Made by a program: the position numbers and the translations under genes. Under the pieces are notes generated by a model. That model was not told the origin of the DNA, searched no databases, and saw only the letters and a list, made by a program, of their open reading frames with translations. 64,000 nt of DNA, from contig CBDCWQ010000018.1 of assembly GCA_965223435.1 (NCBI GenBank), positions 641,196-705,195 of the forward strand. Reading direction: 5' to 3'. This DNA is from CBDCWQ01 sp965223435. GTDB lineage: Bacteria; Myxococcota; Kuafuiibacteriia; Kuafuiibacteriales; Kuafuiibacteriaceae. Positions 1 to 9,334 of this stretch are shown here, piece by piece (within the stretch, counting starts at the first letter, position 1; the number at the start of each line of letters is the position of its first letter).

Positions 1-2264
1 GCGGACGCAAGCGCTCAATTCAGGCAGCAAATATTCGAGTTCCCGGGTCACTAACCACTGCTCAGCGACAGAAGATGGAAGCTCATCAAATCGTGTCGTG
101 GCGACGTAATAGCCTACGCCGTGGACTCGTTTTCGAATCAGTCCCTCATCCTTCAATGTTCGAACCATTTGCGTAAGATAGGCGGGGTGAAAGCCACTCC
201 GACGAACCAGTTCTCGAATCAGCTCGTTCGGAACATATTCTGCCGGTTGAAGAAGATAGCCTGCCAGATCGAATGCTGCCCCTTCGTCAAGAGGGTCAAG
301 GCTGACGCGTTCGTGTCTGTGCGCTTCCCGACCCCAGCGAATGCGAAGGTCGTCCAGCGTGGGCGCAGCGATCGCGACCAAGAGTAGCGGTGTATCTTTG
401 GCCGCTCGAACCGTATGCTCAAGAGCATCCAATAGGTCATCGGACGCGAAATGCGCATCATCGACAATCATGCATAGAGGCCGGTCCCGGGCTGCATTTT
501 GTATGAGCTCAGAAAGTTCCACCAGACGGCCCGTCTTCACAAGTGTGGTTCCGCCCATCGCGGATAGAGACATCTCATCGAAATCATCTTCACAGTCTTT
601 GTGGCTTGAATTTAGAAGGGAAGCGATTCGGAGGACGACGACTGAGTGCTGGGCAAAAACAGCGGGTGGAATTTTTATCGACAGGCTGCGCCCTAAACCC
701 GATCCAGAATTGTCCCGCACCAAATCGGCGAGCTTTCTCGCCAAGCGTGTTTTCCCTAGGCCCGGGCCCGCTGTCACGGTCAGTAGGCCGGGTGTTTGCG
801 ATTCCAGACACGTTTGCCAGGCTTTTTGAAAAGCGATGAGAGGTTGATGCTGACCCACAAAGGGTACGTTGGAGTTTTCGTCCTCCCATTTCGCGGGCGC
901 TCGAAAAAAAGAATCGTGTGTCTTGGTGAGCAAAGAGTCCTTGGGAAGAACACCTCTTGCCTCCTCCGTGACCAACGTCCCGTTCCACGATGTCGACGGA
1001 ATCCAGGATGATGGCTCGTATAGGGGGGCGCCGTAGTAGGTTCGCCGACCTGAACGGGTGACGATTCGAAGCCTTGCGATGTGAAGAACCTGGGGGGCGT
1101 TGAACGCCTCTGCTATCTTGTTGGCGGCTGCCAGGGCGTACCGAATGGGATTGACCACGTCTAAGCTCGAAAAGCAGCTTATGAGGTGCCCTCCTGAATG
1201 ACGGACTACTTGCCCCTGTTGGGCTTCAATGATCGATACGACTTTACGAACCTTCGGCCCAGGAGAGACGTAGAGGATGACTGTCGGCTGAGGTCCCCCG
1301 CCCATCAGCTTTCTCTTCCCTCTCTGCATGTTCTTGGGCTCACGGGGGCTCAAATCGACTTCTCGGAGTTTGGCCAAGAGGCTATGCGCCGATTCGGGCC
1401 GCCGCCGAGGGCACTTCTGTAGGCAGTCCAAGACGATGGATTCTAGCGCGAGGGGGACCTTGGCAAGGGTGCTTGGTCTCGGGGGACGGTGGGCAAGGTG
1501 GCCACGTTCAACCACGGCCGAGTTTCCGACAAACGGGGGCCGTCCGGTAAGGAGTTCGTAGGCGATGACGCCAAACGCATACAGATCGGCCTTCGGTCCA
1601 GACCGCTCCCCCCTGAGGGATTCTGGCGCCATGTACTCGAGCGTACCAACCACCGTACCGGTTTGAGTCAACTCAGCGTTCGAGGGTGTGTCATCCTTCA
1701 CCAACCCGAAGTCGATAAGTGTGATCGTCGAATCTGGAGAAACGAATATGTTCTCAGGTTTGAGGTCTCGATGGCTCAACCCTATTGCGTGAACCCGTGC
1801 TAGAGCTTGAAGCAAGCCGGCGGCAACGCCGTATGCCGTCTGCATGTCCAGTCTGCCCTGCGGCGAATCTTCCAGCATCGCACTGAGAAGGCGCGAAGAC
1901 ACCATCTCCATGACCATGTAGGGGCGACCGTCGCTAAGGCATCCCGAGTCATAGATCTTTGGAACCGTCGGAGGCCCGACTCTGTCGAGCGCCTGGGCCT
2001 CCTGCACGAAACGCGCCCGATGAACTTTGTTTAGTTTTGCTCCTACCTTCACAGCGACGATGAGTCCGTCGGCTGCGCGTGTCCCTCGCCATACGGTCGC
2101 GAAACCGCCGAAGCCGAGAAGTTTGGTGAGTGCAAGACCGGGGACCACCGGCGGCATTGATTTGAAGACGTTCGCATCCATTTCGGCCACCGACGGCGTC
2201 ACCTTGTCTGCGGGGCAAGCCTGTTTCGGACGGAGCCGCCGATGGCATTGTGGGCAGCGGGCCA
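1..2264 (-). CDS. Ser/Thr protein kinase fused to cyclase-like and AAA ATPase domains (3' end outside window)
   Basis: An open frame of about 754 codons runs from an ATG at 2264 to the left edge without a stop. Residues 5-17 hold a CPQC-type half zinc ribbon. Residues 45-300 are a complete eukaryotic-type kinase: glycine loop GFGGFATVW, lysine motif VAVK, catalytic loop HRDLKPEN near 166, IDFG near 185 and MAPES near 212. Residues 327-440 look like a degenerate nucleotide-cyclase fold (inference). From about residue 467 there is a P-loop ATPase with Walker A GPGLGKTR (about 501) and a Walker B-like MIVDDAH (about 599), as in PknK/STAND-like signalling ATPases. The polypeptide is probably a cytosolic signalling protein; substrate unknown. 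It is transcribed away from the repeat patch and mobile region. The kinase assignment is very firm, the middle domain weak. Confidence 0.9.
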
Positions 2265-2535
2265 TGGCGTCCACGAGGTTAAGAGGAGCGCGCCGTCCGG
2301 GCAAGGCACCGTGCCTGCATGGCCTTGACCGAAGCGGTGTTTCAGAGTCCGCCCGTTGGGAACGCTAGGAAGCGTGTTATAGAGGGGGCTGACGAAGTGC
2401 TATTCTCTCGCAGTTTTGACTACGTTTGGTTGCCTCTTTCCATCAATTCTGTATTTTCTGCAATCGGGGCCTCAGTGGACCTGCTTCCCAAGTGACTTGC
2501 GCTGCAAACACGGCATCGGTGAACGTGGGCACAAC
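2265..2535. other. Intergenic stretch upstream of the kinase gene
   Basis: No convincing gene is seen between the kinase start and the tandem-repeat patch. The short open frames crossing it have no family resemblance. It should contain the kinase promoter on the minus strand, but no clear -35/-10 pair was picked out. Confidence 0.4.
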
Positions 2536-2690
2536 GCGGGGGACACGTGGGGGACCGCGGGGGACACGTGGGGGACACCGCGGGGGACACGTGGGGGACA
2601 CCGCGGGGGGGACACGTGGGGGACAGGCACTATTATTTACCCTCGGACGGGGACACGTGGGGGACAGGCACTATTATTTACCCTCACCAA
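2536..2690. repeat. GGGGGACACGTG tandem repeat ending in two GGGGACAGGCAC copies
   Basis: The unit GGGGGACACGTGGGGGAC recurs several times with AC/CGC spacers. It is followed by two near-identical 35-bp copies (2610-2644 and 2651-2685, offset 41 bp) that carry GGGGACAGGCAC and then TATTATTTACCCTC. This kind of G-rich, partly palindromic repeat is typical next to REP-associated tyrosine transposases, and a broken one follows directly at 2756. Related GGGGACAGGCAC motifs occur at 15541-15565 and 46730-46845. Confidence 0.8.
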
Positions 2691-2755
2691 TCGTCCGGAA
2701 CAACTTTCGAGCGACTGTGATGATTTCGCAAAACTGATCGTCGAATATACGCGGC

Positions 2756-3250
2756 ATGCCTCGCAAAGCCCGTATTGTTGCACGCGGTATTCTCCATCGG
2801 CGCTCCAGCGAGGAAACCTTCGCCAGCAAATGTTCTTTTCGGGCGCGGACTACCGAAAATACACCAGCATCTGGATCAAGCATTCTCGAAGCGGGGCCCT
2901 TCGATTTGGCGTTATTACCTCGTTCCAAATCACGTTCATCTTCTCGTCGTTCCGAGCACGGAGGCCTCGTTGGCAAAAGCAATTGGCATCATGTACTGCA
3001 ACCACGCGCAAACCATCTATGATCGTGAACGCTGGCGAGGCCATCTTTGGCAAGCGCGGTTCCCCCATTGATTCGAACGCCCGCATGAATGTTAAATCCC
3101 CCAATCGCTCACAAATTCGACTTGATGCAGGTGCCTCAACCAGTCTTTGTAGCGGGGACCAACGGCTTCCCTCCTGGAGCTTTACAAAGTACACTATGTC
3201 CGTAATCCCTCCCAGGGTTATGGCAGAGGTGATCCGGATAGTCTAAGAAA
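2756..3250 (+). pseudogene. REP-associated Y1 (HUH) transposase remnant
   Basis: Pieces of one transposase appear in three frames. MPRKARIVARGILH at 2756 matches the family N-terminus. QRGNLRQQMFFSGADYR follows in a second frame. YYLVPNHVHLLVVP, the HxH metal-binding motif, and GHLWQARF follow in a third, which stops at 3071. At least three frameshifts and an internal stop make it non-functional. The normal length is about 200-250 residues. These enzymes mobilise short REP palindromes, which fits the G-rich repeats immediately upstream. The right boundary of the remnant is uncertain. Confidence 0.75.
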
Positions 3251-3425
3251 GTCGTCACTTGACGGATCCAGCAGTGACTGAAAGCATTCACGCCATGTTT
3301 TACCTAGGCGCGCGTAGGAGACGCTGTGATTCAAGAGGGGCCGGCAAGAAAATCTTGATGAAGTGTGGAGCGTTTGCTCTACGAAATGTGAGTAGGAGCA
3401 CCAAAAGTGAGGGGAAAACGACCTT

Positions 3426-3446
3426 TTCTGATCACGAAATTTGAGG
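3426..3446. repeat. Left inverted end of outer transposon
   Basis: The 21-bp sequence TTCTGATCACGAAATTTGAG plus G is matched at 20 of 21 positions by the reverse complement of 11841-11861. A related CACCAAAAGTGAGG motif lies 34 bp further out, near 3398, so the true terminus may be up to about 50 bp to the left. No target duplication was identified. Confidence 0.7.
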
Positions 3447-3531
3447 TCTGGATAAAAAGCCCCCTCAAAGAATTTGACCAAACTCTCTGAGGAGGCCGAT
3501 CTCCGACGTTGCTAAACCAACGGAGGAGATA

Positions 3532-4110
3532 ATGCTGACTCAATGGCGCGGCGATGCCAAATTTTATAATGATCTTTTAAAGTTCGATGAGAAGTTTCTT
3601 GAGCTCGGTCAGCAGAAAGGCTGCCCCCATTGTGGCGGCCGGCTAGATCGAGCGGATTACCCCCGAAAGCCCCGAGGCCTCCCCGAAGAGGTTGAAGAAG
3701 CCTATGCCCTACGATTGAGTCTCTGCTGCCGAGAGGATGGCTGCCGCCGTCGCCTGACACCTCCGTCTCTCCGATTTTTTGGCCGGAGAGTCTACGCGGG
3801 GGCAGTGTTTCTTTTTATCAGCGCGCTTTTTTCAGACCCGGTGGAATCGATGTCTTCGGCCGCGAAGAAAGTCGAGGTCCCCAAGCGTACGGTGGGGCGT
3901 TGGCTTTTATGGTGGAAAGAAAAATTCAGGACGACTCTCTTTTGGAGAATCGCCGGTGCACGATTCTTGCCACCGATCCCAACATCCAGTTTTGCCTATT
4001 CCTTGGTGGCCCGTTTTTACGACACCTGTTTTTCGGAAGCGATGAAAAAGACACTCCATTTTATTGCACCGGTGACCACGAAATCGTCACCCAAGATGAT
4101 GTTCGCTTGA
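3532..4110 (+). CDS. Zinc-ribbon / helix-turn-helix protein, first gene of the outer transposon
   Basis: This 192-residue protein starts at an ATG behind a strong ribosome site (GGAGGAG). Residues 35-42 carry CPHCGG and residues 65-73 CCREDGC, two halves of a zinc ribbon. Residues 111-125 (SAAKKVEVPKRTVGRW) look like a helix-turn-helix. The gene precedes the DDE and ATPase genes in the same direction, so a DNA-binding or target-selection role comparable to TniQ/TnsD is possible, but this is inference; I recognise no named family. The IS66 insertion lies 62 bp beyond its stop, so the reading frame is intact. Confidence 0.7.
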   Translation: MLTQWRGDAKFYNDLLKFDEKFLELGQQKGCPHCGGRLDRADYPRKPRGLPEEVEEAYALRLSLCCREDGCRRRLTPPSLRFFGRRVYAGAVFLFISALFSDPVESMSSAAKKVEVPKRTVGRWLLWWKEKFRTTLFWRIAGARFLPPIPTSSFAYSLVARFYDTCFSEAMKKTLHFIAPVTTKSSPKMMFA

Positions 4111-4172
4111 AGGAGGCCCATTTCACGCAGAAGATGGCTTTTGCTTAAAAAACAGGGTCTCGCTTAAAGGTC

Positions 4173-4180
4173 CGTTTCAC
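4173..4180. repeat. IS66 target site duplication, left copy
   Basis: CGTTTCAC directly abuts the left IS66 terminus GTAACTGTTC and is repeated exactly at 9288-9295. Eight-bp duplications are the rule for the IS66 family. Confidence 0.9.
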
Positions 4181-4243
4181 GTAACTGTTCATTTTGGGGC
4201 GTCTGGTCAGGCCCACTTCATGGTGTAACTTTGGGGTCTGCGC

Positions 4244-4491
4244 TCAATGTGCAGCAGGTGTGGAGTTCTGAAGGTTATTCTCGCGAAGGAAATCTTCGAG
4301 CGCGGTTTGCCAGTTGGCTGGCAAGAGCTGATCGAGCTCCCGGTTCGGCCAAGTGTCGATGTTGGCGATGATGCTAGGAAGGTACTTTCCACAATCGACG
4401 CCTGCCGCGTCGGCGGTGGAGACAACCGAAAGGACATCGGCGAATCGCTCGGCGCCTCCCCTGGAGCCAGCAAAGAGCCAGGACTTTCTTC
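4244..4491 (-). pseudogene. tnpC: 3' fragment of IS66 transposase tnpC
   Basis: The minus strand reads GRKSWLFAGSRGGAERF and continues to a TGA at 4244, about 82 codons. It ends in a stretch containing YLPSIIANI, ELDQLLPANW and LEDFL. This is the conserved C-terminal end of IS66 TnpC. It joins the 5' part (7108-8414), which ends in RRLRRIAV, exactly at the point where intact IS66 proteins read RRIAVGRK. Together the pieces give about 518 residues, the family length. Confidence 0.9.
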
Positions 4492-4560
4492 CGGAAGCAG
4501 GTCCAAGGCCATTGTGCCCATATCGGATTTAGAGCACGTGTCACGTACCCGTGGCACCCA

Positions 4561-4992
4561 ATGTTCGGCAATGAAGTTGACGTTGCCTACGAGGAGGTAC
4601 GGCGAGGAGAGAGAGTTTACGTCTGCTTCCTTCCAGACGACTCTGGAGTGGTGATTCCGCGCTGGATGTTCGAGGTAGCGACCTGCGAGGGGATGAAGCT
4701 AGGGAGGCGCCAGGCCTCGCTGGTCGCGTTGCTGGAGCTAGAGAAGCTGGTGTCGGCCGTAAGACTCGATCCGGGAACGGCAGGGAGCAAGAATCCACCG
4801 AAGGAGGACTCCAATGCCGAATCAACCCACCGCGAATCATGCGGGGAACAAAGTAACACAGCTTCCGCTGTTCAACACCACGATCCCTATCGAAAATCTG
4901 GATTTCGCATACCAAAAGATGACGGTCGAAGTTCTGGCGAGGCTCTTGCTGGAGGCCAGCGGATTCAAAGTAAGAGCGGAGGTGCGCAATGA
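4561..4992 (+). CDS. DUF5372-like small protein of the recombinase element
   Basis: The first 80 residues, with RVYVCFLPDDSGVVIPRWMF, resemble the DUF5372-type proteins encoded in front of serine recombinases. The homologous reading continues upstream of the ATG at 4561 (ARVTYPWHPMFG), so the real start is further left at an unconventional codon or was lost at the insertion border. The tail after about residue 85 overlaps the 4814 gene and has low-complexity composition, so it may not be conserved. Function unknown; its constant location suggests an accessory role in recombination. Confidence 0.6.
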   Translation: MFGNEVDVAYEEVRRGERVYVCFLPDDSGVVIPRWMFEVATCEGMKLGRRQASLVALLELEKLVSAVRLDPGTAGSKNPPKEDSNAESTHRESCGEQSNTASAVQHHDPYRKSGFRIPKDDGRSSGEALAGGQRIQSKSGGAQ

Positions 4993-5002
4993 AGCCTCGT
5001 GA
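4814..5002 (+). CDS. 62-residue accessory protein ahead of the recombinase
   Basis: A strong ribosome site (AAGGAGGA) lies 6-8 bases before the ATG. The gene overlaps both the preceding frame and the recombinase start by a few codons, a layout suggesting translational coupling. The helix VEVLARLLLEASGF is the only visible feature. The function is not recognised. Its position between the DUF5372-like gene and the recombinase is what supports it being real. Confidence 0.6.
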   Translation: MPNQPTANHAGNKVTQLPLFNTTIPIENLDFAYQKMTVEVLARLLLEASGFKVRAEVRNEAS

Positions 5003-7073
5003 ACTTCCCTCGGATGTCGTTCGACGTCGAGCAATCGTCTATGTGCGGCAATCAACCAGTATTCAGGTCAGCGAAAATCTCGAGAGCCAACGTAGGCAGT
5101 ACGAGCTGGTCGACTTGGCAAAAAGCTATGGTTTTAAGGACGTTGCTGTCATCGATGCCGATCTCGGTGTCTCTGCCAGCGGCACCGTAGAGCGCCCTGG
5201 TTTTCGAAATTTGGTGGGCCAAATTTGCGAAGGCATCGTCGGCGCAGTGTTCTGCCTCGAAGCTTCGCGTTTGGCTCGCAATGGACGCGATTGGCATCAC
5301 TTGATGGAACTATGTGCGCTCGTTGATGCCCGCGTCATCGATGCCGACGGGGTTTATAATCCAAAGATGCCCAACGATCGGCTGCTCCTCGGACTGAAAG
5401 GAACGATGAGTGAGTTCGAACTCACGGTGCTCCGACGTCGGCTTCTTGATGCTGCGAGGGCCAAGGCTCGACGCGGTGAACTGCGAATGCCTGTTCCTGT
5501 TGGGTATCTTTGGCCGCGAGACACTGGTCTGGTTATGGATCCGGATCAAAGAGTGCAGGAGGTCATTCGAACCGTTTTCCGACTGTTTGAGCGTCACGGT
5601 AGTGCGCGACAAGTCTTGCTCCACATGCGCAAGGAGGGGATCGTGTTTCCTCGCCCCGCAGACGCAAAGCAACTCACTCGTTTGACGTGGCGCGCTCCGT
5701 GCTACCGCAACGTAATCTCGGTGCTCCAGAATCCGTTCTATGCTGGCGCGTATGCGTACGGAAAATCTCAGGTGCAGACCAGAATCGTGGATGGGCAGGT
5801 CCGAAAGTCATACGGACGGGCCCGCTCCCGTGAAGACTGGATCATTATTCGGGACCACCACGAAGGCTACGTTTCCTGGGAGCAGCATGAAGGAATTCAG
5901 AAGAGGCTATCTCAGAACAGTTTTTCGAAGTCTTCCGGTGCCGCAAAATCCGCCCGTGGCGGGTTGGCACTTATGGCCGGTCTCCTTCGCTGCCGCCGCT
6001 GCGGTCGCATGCTCCAGGTCTCCTACGGAGGCAGAGGCATCCCCAAGCCCCGCTACTCATGCCGGCGTGGAAACGAAATGCAGGGACTTAAGCCGTGCAT
6101 TACATTTGGGGCCAGTCGCCCGGATCTCGCAGTGGGATCTGAGATCCTTGCCGTGGTCCAGCCACTCGCGATAGAAGCGGCCATCATGGCCGAGCAGAAT
6201 GCGGAGCTCCAAATCCAAGAGAGGCATCGAGCATATGAGCTGGAACGCCAGCAAGCAGAATACGAAGAGAGACTCGCCGCGCGTCGTTATCAATCCGTAG
6301 ATCCAGACAATCGACTTGTCGCATCCGAGCTTGAGGCGCGATGGAATACGGCGATCGAAAAACTGCGTTCGTGCGAGGCAAAGATCACCGAGAAGCGTTC
6401 TCAAACGATAGTGCCACCAAAACGCGAGGAACTCCTAAAGCTCGCCGATGAGCTTCAAAAAGTGTGGACCGCACCAACTACGGAGCAGCGCACTAAACAG
6501 AGACTTATACGAACGCTCATCGAAGAGATCTTAGTAGACGTCGATGACTCCACAAGGGAGATTGTCCTTGTTATTCACTGGCGTGGCGGAAGGCATTCGG
6601 AGCTTCGTGTCCGTAAACCGAAACCGGGAGAGCACACCATGCGAAATTCTCCTGAAGTGGAGGAAACCATTCGGCAGATGGGCACCCGGTGGTCCGATGA
6701 TCATATCGCAGCCACACTGAACCGAATGGGGACGAAGACTCCGTACGGCCACACCTGGAACGCACGAAGGGTATCTCAATTCCGTCGCAGCAAAGGCATT
6801 CCAGGATACGAATCCGCCATCAAGGACGGAAAATGCCTCACGATGTCAGAAACTGCTGAGAAACTAGGGGTCAGTGCCCATGCGGTCAGAAAGCTTATTC
6901 AGGAGAAAATTCTCCCCGCAAAGCAACACGTCTTCGATGCTCCCTGGCAGATACAGGCAACTGATCTTGAAAAACCCGAGGTACAAGAGGCCCTCAAGAA
7001 CCGGCAAAGGCGCGCAGGGCGCCCGTGTCGAATTTCCCGTGACGATCGAACTTTAGAGATTCCAGGTATTTAA
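4989..7073 (+). CDS. Large serine recombinase (resolvase/invertase catalytic domain)
   Basis: This 694-residue protein begins at an ATG behind GCGGAGGTG. Residues 13-150 are a resolvase-type catalytic domain whose nucleophile lies in VYVRQSTS (serine about 22), with the conserved arginines in EASRLARNGRDW. Residues 170-300 are the recombinase DNA-binding domain. A zinc ribbon follows at about 330-375 (CRRCGRML...CRRGNE...PC), then a coiled coil and a C-terminal HTH-like segment (MSETAEKLGVSAHAVRKLI). It should catalyse integration and excision of the small element that split tnpC. The gene is intact. Confidence 0.93.
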   Translation: MKPRELPSDVVRRRAIVYVRQSTSIQVSENLESQRRQYELVDLAKSYGFKDVAVIDADLGVSASGTVERPGFRNLVGQICEGIVGAVFCLEASRLARNGRDWHHLMELCALVDARVIDADGVYNPKMPNDRLLLGLKGTMSEFELTVLRRRLLDAARAKARRGELRMPVPVGYLWPRDTGLVMDPDQRVQEVIRTVFRLFERHGSARQVLLHMRKEGIVFPRPADAKQLTRLTWRAPCYRNVISVLQNPFYAGAYAYGKSQVQTRIVDGQVRKSYGRARSREDWIIIRDHHEGYVSWEQHEGIQKRLSQNSFSKSSGAAKSARGGLALMAGLLRCRRCGRMLQVSYGGRGIPKPRYSCRRGNEMQGLKPCITFGASRPDLAVGSEILAVVQPLAIEAAIMAEQNAELQIQERHRAYELERQQAEYEERLAARRYQSVDPDNRLVASELEARWNTAIEKLRSCEAKITEKRSQTIVPPKREELLKLADELQKVWTAPTTEQRTKQRLIRTLIEEILVDVDDSTREIVLVIHWRGGRHSELRVRKPKPGEHTMRNSPEVEETIRQMGTRWSDDHIAATLNRMGTKTPYGHTWNARRVSQFRRSKGIPGYESAIKDGKCLTMSETAEKLGVSAHAVRKLIQEKILPAKQHVFDAPWQIQATDLEKPEVQEALKNRQRRAGRPCRISRDDRTLEIPGI

Positions 7074-8414
7074 GGAGGTACCGCATAATGAAACCAAAAC
7101 GGCAATGCGACGGAGTCGTCGTTCTGCCTCCCCGTTATCAATCTCGAGGCGGCCGTCTATCGCAAAGGGAAGCCTGAGCTTATCCCACTGATTGATAAAA
7201 TAGGTCACCCCTTGCTTCATGGGCTTGAGCAGAGGCATAGGCTTGAGTGCCTCAGCGCGCTCGAGGATTTCCTCCATAATGGGGAGACTCTGGGTGCGCC
7301 GTCGCTCAAGTCGCTGAGGGGCAAGCAAAGCATGTTCTTTGCACTGTGCTTCGATTCGATAGATACGCTGGAAGGCATCGACAAAAGGACGCGCCGCGGT
7401 ATCTCCGAATTCGAGTGCTTGAACGAACGGTCGACGTGCGTGCATACAGCATCCCGCGAGCAGTCGTCCAACCTTATCGCCCCTGTTCGCGTCGGCGATC
7501 CGTTCGTAGCCCCGATAGGCATCGCCCTGAAGCATTGCTTTGGAGTCACGAAGCCACTTCTCGGGATGCTCTGCCTCCCACGTGGGCGCGTATTGGTAAG
7601 CCACATAGGTCAAAGTCTTCGAAAGGTCGCCTCCGGGATCGAAGTACCGCCCCACGAATACCCACATCTTCCCGTTCACCACGCCGCCCTCGACGTCTCG
7701 GTCTCGGACGCGAATCGATGTATCATCGAGATGAATCATATCGGACTTGCGGACGAGCTCGGTGATACGATGACAGAGCGGCTTGAGGATTTCGTGCCCA
7801 AAGCTTTCCCAACGGCTGAGCGTGGAGATTGCGAAATCGCCACCGGCGCGTCTGAAAATCTTCTGCGTACGACGAAGTGGTAGCCCGTCCACCGTCTTGT
7901 TTGTTATCAGAGCAGCGAGAAGCCTTGGCCCCGGCCAAGCGCCGTCCCGGGCATGGGTTGAGGGCGCTGGAGCTTTTTTCACTTCGCCTTCGCACAACCT
8001 GCACGCGATGGTTTCACGTAGGTATTCGATGACCTCAAACTTCGGTGGTGTATACTCGACAACGAGACTCCGGTTGTGACCAATGGTGCACCGAGACTCA
8101 CCGCACTGAGGGCAGGGCCGGTCATCGTCAGCAACACAGAGCTTCTCGGTGCGTGTGGGCTTGAGGGGGGCGCGCCGCTTCTTCCTTTTTCGTTTCTTTG
8201 GCCCGGGCGTTTCCTTTTCTTCTGGCTCAGGCTCCGGCGTTCGCAAGGCTACAGCTTCGAGCGTGTCGACAAAGAGACTCTGCTGGCCACAAAGCGCCTT
8301 CTCCGAGCGCCGTCCGAACAACTGCTTTTGTAGATGGTGGATCTCGACAGCCTGATCTTCGATGACCTTCTGAGCGGTCTGAAGAACGGCCGCAAGCGCC
8401 TCTTTTGAGGGCAT
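7053..8414 (-). pseudogene. tnpC: 5' part of IS66 transposase tnpC, truncated by insertion
   Basis: The frame starts at an ATG at 8414 with AAGGACGG upstream. It carries the N-terminal leucine-rich helix (HHLQKQLFGRRSEKA), a zinc-finger region (CPQCGESRCTIGHN) and the DDE core of IS66 TnpC, including MIHLDDTSIRV, MLQGDAYRGY and DNGEAERRLRRIAV. After RRIAV near 7108 the sequence becomes foreign and stops at 7053. The missing end lies at 4244-4491. The transposase is therefore split and presumably inactive. Confidence 0.93.
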
Positions 8415-8546
8415 TTCGCCGTCCTTGTTCGAAAGGACTTCGATGAGGTCCGTGAAGTTGACCAGCTCGGTAGTCGTCTTCTTGATACGCGTCTTCGAGA
8501 TGAATTGGAGTTACAAGCTCAAAGCTTACGAGGCAAGCAGAAAACG

Positions 8547-8915
8547 CTAAGTTTGTAAAAGCTTCAGCGTCGGCGATGTTTGTGTTCTCCATCCTCGTTT
8601 CATCGACGAAAGGTCGATGTCATCTAAAAAACGAAGCATCGATTTCGTGTCCATTTCCCAACAGAACCGACCATCTTCGAACCGGGGACGACGAAATCGT
8701 CCTCGGTCGAGTCGCTTCGCAAGAATGCACCAGCCGTGCGGATCATGAAAGAGCACGCGCACTTGGTTGCATCGCTTGTTAAGGAACACAAACAGGCCTC
8801 CGTGGCGCGGATCAATCTTTAAGTCTTGAAGCGCAGTTGCTGCCAGTCCGTCGAAAGAACGACGAAGATCAACCGGCTCGACTGCGAAAAAGACCCGAGT
8901 ACCGGAAGGGATCAA
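8547..8915 (-). CDS. tnpB: IS66 accessory protein TnpB (Orf2)
   Basis: The 122-residue product contains the family signature: FFAVEPVDLRRSFDGLAA near the start, GGLFVFLNKRCNQVRVL, and LAKRLDRGRFRRPR in the middle. This matches the usual 115-120 residue Orf2 of IS66 elements. It overlaps tnpA by four bases (translational coupling) and lies upstream of tnpC on the same strand. Its biochemical role is unresolved, although it is required for transposition in studied IS66 elements. Confidence 0.93.
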   Translation of the reverse strand: MIPSGTRVFFAVEPVDLRRSFDGLAATALQDLKIDPRHGGLFVFLNKRCNQVRVLFHDPHGWCILAKRLDRGRFRRPRFEDGRFCWEMDTKSMLRFLDDIDLSSMKRGWRTQTSPTLKLLQT

Positions 8916-9247
8916 CGGTCGCCACCCATAAGTATATCAAGGATCTCCCCCACAACCCCCGGCTGACTCGGAAAGCGAACGAAGGCATCTCCAATCAAGA
9001 CCTCGACGGATTCCTCAAAACCGAGGCTGTCAGATTCTCTCCTCTTGTTACGGGACGGTACTGTGACTTCAATGAAGCTCGGCGAGACCCCGACCTGCTT
9101 CGTCCAGTACACCAGCTTCGGTTTCGACACACCTCGAACTCGACAAAATTCTCCCTTGCTCAACCCGCTTCTTCGCCATTCAGAAACAAGCGCCTTGCCA
9201 TCCGCCTTTGTGAAGTAGGATTCGCTCATGTCCCGAGCATGCTGCAT
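8912..9247 (-). CDS. tnpA: IS66 accessory protein TnpA (Orf1)
   Basis: The 111-residue protein has a helix-turn-helix region with WRRSGLSKGEFCRVRGVSKP and the following LVYWTKQ typical of IS66 Orf1, which probably binds the element's ends. It lies 40 bp inside the right terminus, first in the tnpA-tnpB-tnpC order. The start at 9247 was taken because it is the first ATG after the terminal repeat. A second ATG follows at 9232 (MSESYF). Confidence 0.9.
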   Translation of the reverse strand: MQHARDMSESYFTKADGKALVSEWRRSGLSKGEFCRVRGVSKPKLVYWTKQVGVSPSFIEVTVPSRNKRRESDSLGFEESVEVLIGDAFVRFPSQPGVVGEILDILMGGDR

Positions 9248-9287
9248 GCGATCACGCTCGCCTAGGCGCCCCAGAAAGAACAGTTAC

Positions 9288-9295
9288 CGTTTCAC
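9288..9295. repeat. IS66 target site duplication, right copy
   Basis: CGTTTCAC follows the right terminus ...GAACAGTTAC and is identical to 4173-4180. Confidence 0.9.
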
Positions 9296-9334
9296 AGCGC
9301 ATTAATTTTTTCATGCGCTCGAACGAGAAACCTC

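Larger units (their letters stand above)
4492..7107 (+). mobile_element. Serine-recombinase element inserted in IS66 tnpC
   Basis: The borders are defined by where the tnpC reading frame breaks (about 4491) and resumes (about 7108). The insert holds three plus-strand genes: a DUF5372-like protein, a 62-residue protein and a large serine recombinase, compactly overlapping. This trio is known to me from rhizobial and other proteobacterial replicons as a small mobile unit (family knowledge, not checked). No obvious target duplication is seen, as expected for serine recombinases that exchange at a short core. Exact ends are uncertain by a few bases. Confidence 0.8.
4181..9287 (-). mobile_element. 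IS66-family insertion sequence, interrupted by a serine-recombinase element
   Basis: The ends are GTAACTGTTC...GGGGCGTC on the left and its inverted counterpart, GGCGCCCC...GAACAGTTAC, on the right. GTAA termini and flanking 8-bp CGTTTCAC duplications fit IS66. It encodes tnpA, tnpB and a split tnpC on the minus strand. Removing the inner insertion (about 2.6 kb) leaves about 2.5 kb, the usual IS66 size. The duplication is still perfect, so the insertion into the outer transposon is recent or the flanks are well preserved. Confidence 0.93.

Noticed and set aside
2536..2690. CRISPR-like array
   Set aside because: Units are directly adjacent or separated by 2-6 bases with no unique spacers, and there are no cas genes in the window.
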